DNA of 64,000 nt from Mesorhizobium sp. ES1-4 (GTDB taxonomy: Bacteria; Pseudomonadota; Alphaproteobacteria; Rhizobiales; Rhizobiaceae). The notes below the pieces were generated by a model. The model saw nothing but the letters and a program-made list of their open reading frames with translations. It ran no database searches and was not told the DNA's origin. The stretch's first letter is position 1. Each line of letters starts with the position of its first letter. The translations under genes and the position numbers were made by a program. This document shows positions 25,544 through 34,798 of this stretch, in pieces. Location of the stretch: contig NZ_JAIUGV010000015.1 of the NCBI RefSeq assembly GCF_020164745.1, positions 1-64,000 of the forward strand, in the 5' to 3' direction.

Positions 25544-26842
25544 ATGAAAATTCCCAAATCCCTGCTGGTCGATCCCGAGAAGAATTCGGTCTATGGCAGC
25601 TTTGCCGTTGCCGTCTCGATCTGGGCGTTCTCCTATTCCGTCATTTTCGGCCAGCCGGTGATCCTGGCCTATTATGCCGTCTGGCTTCCGCTCATTCTGG
25701 TGGATTACCGGCGGTTCCTGCGGCAGCTGTCCAGTGCCTGGCTGCCGCTGCTGTTTGCGGCCTATGTCTGCTTCTCCGTGTTCTGGTCGCAGGCGCCCGG
25801 CATCACCGCCAGAACGGCGGTCCAGTACCTTTCCCATATCGTCTGCGCCTACGTCGCGGCGCGCACCGTCAGCGTGCGCACCCTGACGATAGGCACCCTT
25901 GTGGGGATATTCTTCGTGTTGCTCTACTCGCTGAAGGTCGGCGGCCATTCCGCGGACGTCCTCGACGGCACCTACAATTTCGTCGGCGCCTTTGCCTCCA
26001 AGAACCAGATCGGCTTTGTCGGCTCGCTCGGCATCTATTTCTCCGTCGTGTTCCTGGCATTCCTTCGGCGTGGCCGGCTAAGCTTCATACTGATCGTGCC
26101 GGTCGTGCTGCTTTCGGCCTACGTGCTGCTCGCCTCGCATTCCGCCACCTCGATGGCCTCCACACCTGCGGTTCTGGCGCTGGTGGCGCTTCTTGCGATG
26201 AGCAAGCTTTTGTCGCGGCGCTATCGCGGGGTGATCTTCGTGGTCGGCGCCGGCATGATCGTCGCGGTGACCTTTGTCGCGCTCAATCTCGGGCTCATGG
26301 ATTTCGTGCTTGGCATGTTCGGCAAGGATTCGACGCTCACCGGGCGGACTTATCTGTGGCAGCAGGGCTGGAACGCCGCGATGCGGTCGCCGATCCTCGG
26401 CGTCGGCTATGCTGCCTATTGGGTGCAGGGCTTTGCCGAGGCCGAGCGGCTGTGGAACGAATTCTACATCAGCACCCGCACCGGCTTCCACTTCCACAAC
26501 ACCTATGTCGAGGTTCTCGTCGAGCTCGGCTTCACCGGTGCGGTGCTGATATCGCTGATCATGCTGCGCACGCTATTCGGCCATATCGCGGCGGTGGTCT
26601 TCAGGACATGGCAGGCCGAATCGGTGGTTCTCATCGGCGTGATGGTCCTGCTGCTTATCCGCTCCTTCGTCGAGGTCGAGATTCTCAACCCCTACATCAT
26701 GGGCTCCTTCCTGATGTATTTCAGCTTCTTCAAGCTGGCACGGCTACCGGTCGCCCGCACGCGACGGTCGCCGGCCTTCGAGCCGGCGGATGCGAAGGCT
26801 GGAGAGGCAGCCTGGCCTCACCGTCCGGCGGCGGCCGAGTAG
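25544..26842 (+). CDS. exoQ: ExoQ-like exopolysaccharide polymerase
   Basis: The 432-residue protein has about ten hydrophobic helices and the Wzy/O-antigen-ligase region TLTGRTYLWQQGWNAAMRSP followed by ILGVGYAAYW and FHFHNTYVEVLVELGFTGAV, the periplasmic loop with conserved Arg and His residues. Its length and its position close to exoF and exoY match S. meliloti ExoQ, which joins undecaprenyl-linked repeat units in the inner membrane. It is convergent with exoF here, whereas in S. meliloti exoY, exoF and exoQ run in one direction, so this block has been rearranged. Confidence 0.85.
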   Translation: MKIPKSLLVDPEKNSVYGSFAVAVSIWAFSYSVIFGQPVILAYYAVWLPLILVDYRRFLRQLSSAWLPLLFAAYVCFSVFWSQAPGITARTAVQYLSHIVCAYVAARTVSVRTLTIGTLVGIFFVLLYSLKVGGHSADVLDGTYNFVGAFASKNQIGFVGSLGIYFSVVFLAFLRRGRLSFILIVPVVLLSAYVLLASHSATSMASTPAVLALVALLAMSKLLSRRYRGVIFVVGAGMIVAVTFVALNLGLMDFVLGMFGKDSTLTGRTYLWQQGWNAAMRSPILGVGYAAYWVQGFAEAERLWNEFYISTRTGFHFHNTYVEVLVELGFTGAVLISLIMLRTLFGHIAAVVFRTWQAESVVLIGVMVLLLIRSFVEVEILNPYIMGSFLMYFSFFKLARLPVARTRRSPAFEPADAKAGEAAWPHRPAAAE

Positions 26843-26873
26843 TGATGAGGGTTCGGTAGGGAATTCAGGAAAG

Positions 26874-26911
26874 CGCGTACCGGCTTCCGTCCCGCGTACC
26901 GGCTTCCGTCC
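26874..26911. repeat. Tandem 19-bp direct repeat, two copies
   Basis: The unit CGCGTACCGGCTTCCGTCC occurs twice back to back just after exoQ. It has no obvious role. Confidence 0.6.
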
Positions 26912-26966
26912 GATGTCGGTCCGATGACCGTTTCTGGCTCCCGATGCCGGAGATCCTGTCAGCAAA

Positions 26967-26996
26967 AACCTCCGCCGGGCAGGTCGGGCGGAGGTT
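26967..26996 (-). terminator. Rho-independent terminator for exoF
   Basis: AACCTCCGCC and GGCGGAGGTT form a ten-pair stem. Read on the minus strand it is followed by TTTTT, as expected for termination of exoYF transcripts. It lies 59 bases after the exoF stop, between the convergent exoQ and exoF genes. Confidence 0.75.
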
Positions 26997-27054
26997 CAAA
27001 AGTCCTTGCGTCAGGGATCTACAATGACGACGGGTCGCGCGCGAACTCCGCGTC

Positions 27055-28323
27055 CTACTGGCTGGCCAGCGGCGCCAGCTTGACCTTGATCACATCGCCA
27101 GGCAGCACCAGCGTGTCTTCCTTGGCGGCGATTTCGCTGGTCTTGCCGTCGACATTGCGCACCAGCGAATAGAGCAAGGTAGGCTGCTGGTCGTTGGTGA
27201 TGGCGGCCGTCGTGGCCGGATCGCTGGCCTGGGCGATCAGACCTCGCTGCATATTCACCTTCAGCGCGGCCTCGTTCAGGTCGGCTTCGGTCTGCTGCCG
27301 GTCGGTGGCGAGGTTCGAGCTCAAGGTGTTCCGAGCGTCGATGGCGTCCTGTGTCGCCTTGCTGATCGCCTGTTTGGCGGTGAGGATGGCTGTTTCATAG
27401 TCGAGGATCTTGCCCTGCAGGTCGGCGACGGACTGCTGCGAATCCAGAAGCCTCGCATTGGCGACCAGACCCTTCTGCGCCAGCGGACCGATGCTGGTCA
27501 GCTGTTGCTGCGCCAGCTCGACCTGCTTCTGCTGATTGGCGATCTTCTTCTGCAGCGATTCGATTTCTGCCTGCAGCACGCCCTTGAGATCGTCGAGCGC
27601 CTCGAGCTTGAGCTTCAGCGCCTTCTGGTCGGCGGTCAGGATGGTCATTTCGTCGTTGACGATGGTCGGCAGCCGCGGATCGCCCTCGACCTCCTTCGGC
27701 ACGTCGAAGCTTGACTTGCCGGCCATATCGGCATCGATGCGGGCGCGCTTCACGATGAGCCGGACGCGCTGGTCGTCCGAGATATCGAAATTGCCCTTGG
27801 CGGTGACAAGGTCCTTGCCGAGCTGCGGGCCGTAGTCGGCGTTACGCCTGATGCCGCCGGCGACGCTGATCGCCTTCAGCACCGTAAGGTCGGGCACATA
27901 GGGAAATTGGCCGGGGTTCTGCACTTCGCCCGAAATGTAGAACGGCCGGAACTGCGCCATTTCGACCGAGGCTTCGGGTCTGTCCGACAAAGCGAGCTTG
28001 TGTTGCAGCGCCTCGCCGATCGCCGCGGCGACCTCCGCCGTGGTCTTCCCCGCCGCTTGCAATTCGCCGACGAAGGGCACCGACAGCGTGCCGGCCGGAC
28101 CGACCGTGTATTGGCCGTTGACCGACGACCAGTCGCGGAACGTGCTTTCGACGGTCTGCCATTCGGCGATGCGGATGGTGAGCTTGTCCTGGGAGCCCAG
28201 CCGGTAATCGTCGGCGGCGGCCAGTTGGGGAAAAGCGAGCGACATCGCAAGGCACGTCGCCAACAGCCGCGAGCGGCCGGAAAACCGGCCGCTGCCAAAG
28301 GCTTCGAACATGTCTGTTTTCAA
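27055..28323 (-). CDS. exoF: ExoF-like polysaccharide export protein
   Basis: The 422-residue protein has an N-terminal signal peptide (LLATCLAMSLAFPQLAAA), then the polysaccharide-export domain: DDYRLGSQDKLTIRIAEWQT and YTVGPAGTLSVPFVGELQAA, followed by the SLBB-type segment RPFYISGEVQNPGQFPYVPD. A long coiled-coil region (about 225-330) precedes the C-terminal VLPGDVIKVKL. This is the ExoF layout: a periplasmic/outer-membrane export factor of succinoglycan-type EPS. It lies 71 bases downstream of exoY in the same direction, as in S. meliloti, and ends at a clear terminator. Confidence 0.9.
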   Translation of the reverse strand: MKTDMFEAFGSGRFSGRSRLLATCLAMSLAFPQLAAADDYRLGSQDKLTIRIAEWQTVESTFRDWSSVNGQYTVGPAGTLSVPFVGELQAAGKTTAEVAAAIGEALQHKLALSDRPEASVEMAQFRPFYISGEVQNPGQFPYVPDLTVLKAISVAGGIRRNADYGPQLGKDLVTAKGNFDISDDQRVRLIVKRARIDADMAGKSSFDVPKEVEGDPRLPTIVNDEMTILTADQKALKLKLEALDDLKGVLQAEIESLQKKIANQQKQVELAQQQLTSIGPLAQKGLVANARLLDSQQSVADLQGKILDYETAILTAKQAISKATQDAIDARNTLSSNLATDRQQTEADLNEAALKVNMQRGLIAQASDPATTAAITNDQQPTLLYSLVRNVDGKTSEIAAKEDTLVLPGDVIKVKLAPLASQ

Positions 28324-28394
28324 CTCAACGTTCCGATCCGTTTTGGCCCCATCGCCCGATGAGCTTGCCGCCGGATGCCTGACAGCCCGGCCGA

Positions 28395-29072
28395 TCAGTA
28401 AGAACCGCGCGACATCCAGACCGCCGGCACGGTCCTGATGATGATGCGAACATCCTCGAATAGCGACCAGTTCTCGACATAATGGCGATCGAACGCGACG
28501 CGGCTGTCATAGGAAACGTCGTTGCGTCCGCTGACCTGCCACAGGCCGGTCAGCCCGGGCCGGGACTTCAGATAATAGACGGCCGCGCTTCCGTAGATTT
28601 CCAGTTCGTCGCGGACCACAGGGCGAGGCCCGACAAGGCTCATGTCGCCCTGGAGGATGTTGATGATCTGCGGCAATTCATCGAGGCTGAGCTTGCGCAG
28701 GACCGCTCCGACGCGGGTGACGCGGGGATCGTTCTTCAGCTTGCGGGTCGCCTTCCATTCCGCATTGGCGTCTGGATTGGTCGCAAGATAGGCGGCCAGC
28801 ACCTTGTCCCCATCCGGAACCATGGTGCGGAACTTGAGGCAGGAGAACAGCCGCCCGCCGCGCCCGATTCGCCGGTGACCGTAGAAAATCGATCCACCAT
28901 CGGAGAGTTTGACGAGCAATGCTATCATGATGAACAGCGGGCTAAGCGCGATCAGTCCAGCCAGAGAGCCGGCGATGTCGAAACTCCGCTTGATGAGGCC
29001 ACCGATCGGCGGCGGGAAGTCGGTGTCAGCCTGCGAAAAGCCCGCCGTGGCCGACTTGGCAATATCCCTCAT
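28395..29072 (-). CDS. exoY: ExoY-like undecaprenyl-phosphate galactosephosphotransferase
   Basis: The 225-residue product is a bacterial sugar transferase: KRSFDIAGSLAGLIALSPLF membrane helix, GRGGRLFSCLKFRTM, LRKLSLDELPQIINILQGDM SLVGPRP, and SRPGLTGLWQVSGRNDVSYD. These are the PF02397 motifs, and the length equals S. meliloti ExoY (about 226), which transfers galactose-1-phosphate to the lipid carrier as the first step of EPS repeat assembly. A TGC-type operator lies 51 bases upstream, so this committed step is probably transcriptionally controlled. exoF follows. Confidence 0.9.
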   Translation of the reverse strand: MRDIAKSATAGFSQADTDFPPPIGGLIKRSFDIAGSLAGLIALSPLFIMIALLVKLSDGGSIFYGHRRIGRGGRLFSCLKFRTMVPDGDKVLAAYLATNPDANAEWKATRKLKNDPRVTRVGAVLRKLSLDELPQIINILQGDMSLVGPRPVVRDELEIYGSAAVYYLKSRPGLTGLWQVSGRNDVSYDSRVAFDRHYVENWSLFEDVRIIIRTVPAVWMSRGSY

Positions 29073-29123
29073 GCGGAAACTCCATGCGTTGAACGAATGG
29101 TTTACCGCACGATATCAAAAAAA

Positions 29124-29138
29124 TGCTGCAGCGCAACA
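29124..29138. promoter_or_regulatory. TGC-type operator upstream of exoY
   Basis: TGCTGCAGCGCAACA lies 51 bases before the exoY start and matches the motif set seen before other EPS genes. Confidence 0.6.
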
Positions 29139-29672
29139 CACAATTTCCCATGCCATTGAAATGGTCGCGTCATGAATTGACTAAATAATAAGCTTGCCTT
29201 GCACAAATTTCGGAATTTTTAGCACATTTGTGACATTAAATGGGCAAATCTAAAAAATTCCGGGCCTTTTTGGGGCGAATCTTGGGCAGTGCGTTCTCTG
29301 GCTCGCGGAATGAAACATATTAGTGCTTTAGGTGTGTTTCATGCTCGAAACTATTAACATAAAATACTACGTAATATTATAGACTGTACTCGGAACTTGC
29401 GATGGCTGCAGGTTGAGTGAAATGCGATCGTGTGCGATGCAGCATGGCAGAGTCGATGGCGTAAGCTCAGTCAAAAATATGTGTGCTTGCCCTTGCCGCC
29501 TTCTGCTCGCCTTAATAGAATTGCAAATTATACCTGTCATGGTGGCGACAGGTTGAAAGGCCGGAAGCAACCGGTCGGCAGCGGGTGCCTTGACAAGCCC
29601 GCATGACAAGGGACGGCGCTCGGGTGGGGCTATCTTTGGATATGACCCGAGCCGGTTTATGGGCTGTTGGGT
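29139..29672. other. AT-rich divergent regulatory gap between exoY and exoX-like genes
   Basis: This ~530-base gap is notably AT-rich, for example AATTTCGGAATTTTTAGCAC near 29207 and TACTACGTAATATTATAG near 29366. No gene is supported. Such AT-rich upstream regions are typical binding territory for nucleoid-type or MucR-type regulators in rhizobia, which is inference here. Confidence 0.45.
29431..29446. promoter_or_regulatory. TGC-type operator in exoY/exoX intergenic region
   Basis: TGTGCGATGCAGCATG lies 226 bases before the exoX-like ATG. It is a weaker but recognisable member of the motif set. Confidence 0.4.
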
Positions 29673-29948
29673 ATGTCGCTTCCAAAATTCATCATCGGGA
29701 TGCTTTTCGCGCTCGCCATCGTCATTGGCTGGTCGTGGCTGGGTGGGGCTTCGCTTGGCACGACATTGCTGCGCGTCATCATCTGCGCCGTGGTCATCCA
29801 GGCCGGCTACTTCGCGGTTGTCTATGCCATGATCGCCAGGAGCGCGCCGACGCCAGCCGACAGGCTGCGCGAGGCCGAGAGACAGCAGAACTCCACTCAG
29901 GTGCCCGAGGGCGAGAAGCTCGGCAGTGCCCGGCGGGGCCTGCATTAG
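29673..29948 (+). CDS. exoX: ExoX-like exopolysaccharide production repressor
   Basis: The 91-residue protein starts MSLPKFIIGMLFALAIVIGW and has two hydrophobic helices followed by a short charged cytoplasmic tail. Length, topology and position divergent from exoY match the small ExoX/SyrA-type 'exopolysaccharide production repressor' family, which lowers EPS output post-translationally, probably by acting on ExoY at the inner membrane. The exoX-exoY pairing is the same as in S. meliloti. The ribosome-binding site is weak, so a TTG two codons upstream is also possible. Confidence 0.75.
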   Translation: MSLPKFIIGMLFALAIVIGWSWLGGASLGTTLLRVIICAVVIQAGYFAVVYAMIARSAPTPADRLREAERQQNSTQVPEGEKLGSARRGLH

Positions 29949-30064
29949 AGCAATTCCAGGAATCATAGCGCTTTCCCCCGGGGAATGGCGTCAAAACAAA
30001 GAGTTACAGCGGCTCGCGATATCAACCGAAACGCTGAGCCGGTCCCGCGGGAACTTCAGCGTCC

Positions 30065-31909
30065 TCAGGCCACATCTGCGGGTTCGGTCTGCGACTGTTC
30101 TCCCGACAGCATTCTGGACAACCGGCTGCCCGGCTTCGCCTTCAACCGTTGATATTGCCCGACTTCAACGACCCGGCCGTCTTCCATCGCCACCACCCAG
30201 TCGGCGAAGGCGATCATCGAAGGCCGGTGCGCGATGGTCAGGATCGTCATTGTGCCGCGAAGGCCGTCGATCGACCTGGCGATAAGCGACTGGTTCCGCC
30301 AGTCGAGCGCGCTTGTTGCCTCATCCAGGATGAGCAGCGCGGGCTTGCGCAACAGCGCGCGCGCCAGCGCGATGCGCTGACGCTCGCCGCCCGAAAGGCG
30401 CACGCCCCGGTCACCGACCACCGTCTCCAGCCCCAGGTCGAGCCGTTCGACGAATTCACCGGCATGGGCGGCGCGCAGTGCCGTCCACAGTTCGTCGTTG
30501 CTGGCTTGTCGCGCAGCAAGACGCAGGTTCGCCGCGATCGTGTCATGCAACAGGAACACGTCCTGCGGCACATAGGCCACCTGATCGCGCCAGCGGCGGC
30601 GATTGCCGGCATCGATCTCGACGCCATCGACGAGAATCTTGCCGGCGGTTGGCTCGAGCAGTCCGAGCAGCATGTCGGCGATCGTGCTCTTGCCTGACCC
30701 GGACGGGCCGATCAGGGCGGTGACCTTGCCGGCCGGAAGGCCGAAAGTGATGTCGCTCACCACCGCCTTGCCGGCGCCGTCGTCATAGGCGAAGGAGACG
30801 TCACGAATGTTCAGCCCCGTATCGAGAACCAGCTTGCGGGCATCCCCAGGTTCGACATGGCCAGGCTCCCGCTCGGCGTCGAAACGTGCCTGCAGGCCGC
30901 GCATTGCCGTATAGGCCGGCAGGTTGATCAGCACCTGCTGGGCCTGCATCTGCATGTCCATGAAGCGCGGCGCGATGCGCATGAAGACCAGGAGCAGCAC
31001 GACGATCTCGGCCAGCGACAGGTGAAAGCGAACCAGCGCCACATAAATGAACAGGCTCAAGCCCACGACGCTCGCCACCTGGAACACGGCGGTGCCGATC
31101 GAACTGTTCCGCACATAGGCGATGTTATCGGCTTTCATCTTTTCAAGCGTTGCCTGAAGCTGCGCGAAATAGCTGGCCTCGACATTCAGGCTCTTGGCCA
31201 CCTTGATGCCGCCGAGAAATTCCGAGACCGTGCGGTACTGGTCCTGACGATTGGTCGTCAGGATCCGGCCGAAAGCGGTGGCCCGCGAGCGAAACGGTTG
31301 CAGCGCTATGAACATCATGATGCCGATGACCACCGCAAAAAGGGTCATGACCGGCGAGATGAACATGGAAATTACGAGATAGCCCGCCAGGAGGATAGTG
31401 ATCTGCACCAGCATCAGCAGGGAAAAGGCCGCGCCCTGGACGCGGTCGATGTCACCGGTCAGCGCATGGTCGAGATCGGAGCCGCGCATGCGCGTGAACA
31501 CCCCCCACCGCGCCTTGCCGATGCTCTCGAACAGGTTCATGCGCAAACGGTTGATGAAATCGAAGAGCAGCCTTGCCATGTAGACCGACTTGAAGCGGTT
31601 GAAGGCCGCCTGCACGGCAACAAGCACGACCAGCGCACAAAGCACCGTGGTCAATTGCAGCGTTCCGCCGGGCACCAGCCAGCGCACGAAATCGATGTTC
31701 GGCAGCCTGACCGCGAAATCCTGGTCCGCGCGCCCGATCAGATGCAACAGCGGAACCAGCAGCAGGATCGAGACGCCTTCCGTCAGGCTGCCGAGGATAA
31801 GGAACAGCAGCGCCGTCCAGGCTCGCCGCCCGCCGATCTGGGCGATGGCGGCGCCGAACGCGGCGACATCGCGAAACAGCGACAGGCTGAAGACCGACGA
31901 CCTAGGCAT
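30065..31909 (-). CDS. Lasso-peptide ABC exporter (ATPase/permease fusion)
   Basis: The 614-residue protein has six membrane helices in the first ~310 residues and an ATPase domain with Walker A GPSGSGKST at 401-409, signature LSGGERQR at 505-512 and Walker B LLILDEATSALD at 525-536. There is no N-terminal C39 peptidase, so leader removal must be done elsewhere, which fits a separate B2 protease in the same operon. It is the last gene of the lasso operon and overlaps the kinase gene by eight bases. Expected job: export of the mature lasso peptide, giving self-protection. An EPS-precursor role is less likely given the operon. Confidence 0.85.
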   Translation of the reverse strand: MPRSSVFSLSLFRDVAAFGAAIAQIGGRRAWTALLFLILGSLTEGVSILLLVPLLHLIGRADQDFAVRLPNIDFVRWLVPGGTLQLTTVLCALVVLVAVQAAFNRFKSVYMARLLFDFINRLRMNLFESIGKARWGVFTRMRGSDLDHALTGDIDRVQGAAFSLLMLVQITILLAGYLVISMFISPVMTLFAVVIGIMMFIALQPFRSRATAFGRILTTNRQDQYRTVSEFLGGIKVAKSLNVEASYFAQLQATLEKMKADNIAYVRNSSIGTAVFQVASVVGLSLFIYVALVRFHLSLAEIVVLLLVFMRIAPRFMDMQMQAQQVLINLPAYTAMRGLQARFDAEREPGHVEPGDARKLVLDTGLNIRDVSFAYDDGAGKAVVSDITFGLPAGKVTALIGPSGSGKSTIADMLLGLLEPTAGKILVDGVEIDAGNRRRWRDQVAYVPQDVFLLHDTIAANLRLAARQASNDELWTALRAAHAGEFVERLDLGLETVVGDRGVRLSGGERQRIALARALLRKPALLILDEATSALDWRNQSLIARSIDGLRGTMTILTIAHRPSMIAFADWVVAMEDGRVVEVGQYQRLKAKPGSRLSRMLSGEQSQTEPADVA

Positions 31910-32879
31910 CTCCAGCCAGTTCCTTTTCGATCAGCGCCACAGCCTCGCCGATCCTGTCGATGCCCGTGGGAACGTCCAGCCGGCACACGCCGACATGGTT
32001 AGCGACTGCTGAACAGTGGCGAAGATGCATCGCCGCGAAATCGCCGGAGAGCGCCGCGCGCCCGAAACGCGTCACGTAGGAGAATTTGATGATGGCCGGC
32101 AAGGCGGCGATGTGAGGCAAGGAGGTGATCCCGGCCCTTTCCCCACGCTCGAGGATGTAGATCCTGGCCGCCGGCACCCTATGGCCGGAGAAGGCGCCGT
32201 GCAGGCGATGCTGCATCTTCTCGATCGCTGGATGCACTTGCGGCCGCACTTGCGCCTGCCCAAGCGGGATCGCCGCCGCGGCATCGGCGGCAAGCTTGAT
32301 CTGCGGAAATCCCGGAACGATCATCGGCTGGTTCGGGTCTGCGAGGTCGAGCGCCACGACGTCGTCGGTAAGCAGATCGTGTCCGGCCCGGATCAGCGCA
32401 CTTGCCGTCGTCGATTTGCCGGCGCCCTTGTCGCCCATGAAGATGGCGCCTCTGCCGGTCACGGCCATGGCGCTGGCATGCAGAACCAGCAGGCCGCGCT
32501 GGTGCAGAAGCAGCGCCAACACCGGCCCCAGCAACGGGAAGGCAAGCAAGGCGTCGTCGACGCCGGGTGCCGGCTGGACATCGATGCGGCGGGCGTCGCT
32601 GATCAGGAATGCGCCGACGGCCTCCCAGGCCAGGTACTGCCGGTTGGGCTCGAAGCGGAAGATTGTCGCGGCCTCCGCCGAAGGCTTGGGCATATCGATC
32701 GGGCCGATGGCGATCTCGATGTCGGCCGCGCCCGGTTCCACCGGCTCCAGCTCGGGCAGCGACAGGTCGGACGCGATGATCAGCCCGTAGGCGCGGTAGT
32801 AATGTCGTTCTCCCGCGATGCCGCCGCGCTGGGGCAGAAGGTCGAGATCGCCGGGAAACGGCTCATGGCGAGACATCAT
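31902..32879 (-). CDS. HPr-kinase-like lasso-peptide serine kinase
   Basis: The 325-residue protein has the HPr-kinase/phosphorylase fold: Walker A GDKGAGKST at 149-157, HASAMAV before it, LLTDDVVAL at 169-177 and PGFPQIKL at 189-196. The N-terminal 130 residues are the accessory domain typical of lasso-cluster kinases. Characterised relatives such as PadeK phosphorylate the C-terminal Ser of the lasso precursor, and the precursor here ends in Ser. ATG starts within the cyclase stop (ATGA overlap), with GGGAG upstream, so it is translationally coupled. The true HPr-binding features of HprK are not needed in this role. Confidence 0.85.
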   Translation of the reverse strand: MMSRHEPFPGDLDLLPQRGGIAGERHYYRAYGLIIASDLSLPELEPVEPGAADIEIAIGPIDMPKPSAEAATIFRFEPNRQYLAWEAVGAFLISDARRIDVQPAPGVDDALLAFPLLGPVLALLLHQRGLLVLHASAMAVTGRGAIFMGDKGAGKSTTASALIRAGHDLLTDDVVALDLADPNQPMIVPGFPQIKLAADAAAAIPLGQAQVRPQVHPAIEKMQHRLHGAFSGHRVPAARIYILERGERAGITSLPHIAALPAIIKFSYVTRFGRAALSGDFAAMHLRHCSAVANHVGVCRLDVPTGIDRIGEAVALIEKELAGDA

Positions 32880-34798
32880 GCGGCGCTCCCGCCATGCTGG
32901 ACCTGCCGTAGCCATAGCGACAGTGACGCCGAGCGCCAGACATACTGGATATCGAGCGCCGCCGCCTGGTCCGGCTGGCGCATCAGCCGCCCATAGGCAG
33001 CATTGACCTGCGGCAGGTTGACATAGGGCGCGATGCGGCCCGCGTCGCCAACCAGCAATTGCTCCAGCAGGTCGCGGTGGTTGCGCACCATGCCATTGAC
33101 CAGATTGGCGGTGAAATTGATCTTGTCGCGCCGCCACTGGACCGCGGCCGGCAGGATACCCTCCATGGCACGGCGCAGCACGTAGCGACCAAAGCCGTGA
33201 CGGAGCTTCTGCTCGCCCGGCAGCCCCAGGCAGAATTCGACCAGCGGCTTGTCCCAGAACGGATAACGCGGCTCGACGCCGAAATTGGCGGCGGCCTTGT
33301 CCAGAACCTCGAAAGAATGCGGGACATAGCCGTTGGACAGGATCCAGCGATGGCTGAGTGCATCGCTGGCCTGGACGCCGGGCGGCATATAGCCGGCTCG
33401 ATGGAACCGGTCGATGAGCTCGGTTCGCCTGGCAAGGTCCGGATTGATCAGGTCGCGCCAGCTCCGGCCACGCTGCGATTGGGCAGGTCCGCGGAGCCTG
33501 TTCAGGGCTCGGCTCCCGAGCTGTCTCAGCTTGGCGATGCGCCAGGCCGGCCCGTATATCGTGAGGAACTGGAAATAGAGGCCGAGCGTGCTGTCGCCGT
33601 ATGTGTTGGAAGCGCTGCGGACCTCGCGCCAGAGGTCCAGCCATCTGCCGCCATTGGCAAGCTCGTGCAGATAGCCATGTCCCTGTGAAACAACCTCGTC
33701 GCCGCCGTGGCCGTCGAGCAGCACCTTGATACCCTTGGCGCCCGCGGTCCGGTAGATGCCGCGCGTCAGCGTCAGGCCCGGCGCCAGAAAGGTGCCTTCC
33801 TGTTCTTCCAGAACCCGGTCGAATTCAGCGAACGGTGCATAATTGCCGACGGGGATCAGCGTCGGGTCGGCCTTCTGCTGATCCAGCACGGCTTCGATGA
33901 AGGAGCGCTCGTCCATCGACGAACCCTTCTCGAAAATCAGTGAGAAGGTCGGCAGCTTCGGCTTGCACTCGGCCGCATTTTGCAGCCCGGCCACGCAGGC
34001 GATCGAGGAGGAATCGAGGCCGCCGCTCAGCATCGCGCCGACCGACGGACTTCCCCGCATGCGGTTGCGGACCGATTGCGAGAACAGATGCGCGAATTCC
34101 TCAGCTGCATCGGAGCGCGGCACACGCCTTGATGGCTCGATCTGCCAATACCGGCGCAGCACCAGGCGTTGCGCCGTGACGGTGAGGCTGTGACGCGCCG
34201 GCAGGGCGAAGATGTCGGTGTAGGGCGTGGACTGGGGGTCGTCGGGCAGCCCGGCCAGGAATCCCGAAATCCGGTGCTCGCTGAGGCGCGCATCGACACC
34301 GTCCAGTCCTAGAACTGGCCCGATCTCGGAGGCAAAGGCAAAGCGTCGGTCCGCCGCGTGGTAGTAGAATGGCTTGACCCCGAAATGGTCTCGCGCGCAG
34401 AACAAGATCTGCCGCTCGGCATCCCAGACGGCAAAGGCGAAATCGCCTTGTAGGTGCACGGGGCAGGCTTCGCCCCAGCGCAGATAGGCCCGCATCAGCA
34501 ATGCCGCGTCGGCGACCGACCTGTCCCGGATGCCGAGCCTGGCGAGCAGCTCATCGCGGTTGTCGAGCCGGCAGTCGGCGGTGATGGCGAGCTTGCCGCC
34601 GGCCATGGTCAGCGGGCCGGGGCCGGCTTCGTCGGTCGTGTTAAGCCAGGCGTGGCCAAGCGCGATGCCGCTGTCCAGCCACCAGGAGCTTCCGTCGGGA
34701 CCACGATGACGCATGCGCGCCAGCATCTGCTGGATGCCGCCCGCCGCTTCAGCCGGCGCGGGGCCTTGTCGCTGCAGGATTCCGGCCACGCCGCTCAT
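32876..34798 (-). CDS. Lasso cyclase (asparagine-synthetase-like, C protein)
   Basis: The 640-residue product is built like asparagine synthetase B: N-terminal glutaminase-like domain (HRGPDG at 31-36, RDHFGVKPFYY at 136-146) and C-terminal synthetase domain with the ATP pyrophosphatase loop SGGLDSSS at 258-265. Residue 2 is Ser, not the Cys nucleophile that true glutamine amidotransferases require, so ammonia cannot be released from glutamine. This is expected of lasso cyclases, which adenylate the Asp/Glu side chain and close the macrolactam on Gly1. The start overlaps the B2 stop by four bases (ATGA). Confidence 0.88.
   Translation of the reverse strand: MSGVAGILQRQGPAPAEAAGGIQQMLARMRHRGPDGSSWWLDSGIALGHAWLNTTDEAGPGPLTMAGGKLAITADCRLDNRDELLARLGIRDRSVADAALLMRAYLRWGEACPVHLQGDFAFAVWDAERQILFCARDHFGVKPFYYHAADRRFAFASEIGPVLGLDGVDARLSEHRISGFLAGLPDDPQSTPYTDIFALPARHSLTVTAQRLVLRRYWQIEPSRRVPRSDAAEEFAHLFSQSVRNRMRGSPSVGAMLSGGLDSSSIACVAGLQNAAECKPKLPTFSLIFEKGSSMDERSFIEAVLDQQKADPTLIPVGNYAPFAEFDRVLEEQEGTFLAPGLTLTRGIYRTAGAKGIKVLLDGHGGDEVVSQGHGYLHELANGGRWLDLWREVRSASNTYGDSTLGLYFQFLTIYGPAWRIAKLRQLGSRALNRLRGPAQSQRGRSWRDLINPDLARRTELIDRFHRAGYMPPGVQASDALSHRWILSNGYVPHSFEVLDKAAANFGVEPRYPFWDKPLVEFCLGLPGEQKLRHGFGRYVLRRAMEGILPAAVQWRRDKINFTANLVNGMVRNHRDLLEQLLVGDAGRIAPYVNLPQVNAAYGRLMRQPDQAAALDIQYVWRSASLSLWLRQVQHGGSAA

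Noticed and set aside
26874..26911. Tandem 19-bp repeat after exoQ as a functional element
   Set aside because: Only two copies, no dyad symmetry of note and no similarity to other motifs in the window; probably a slippage product.
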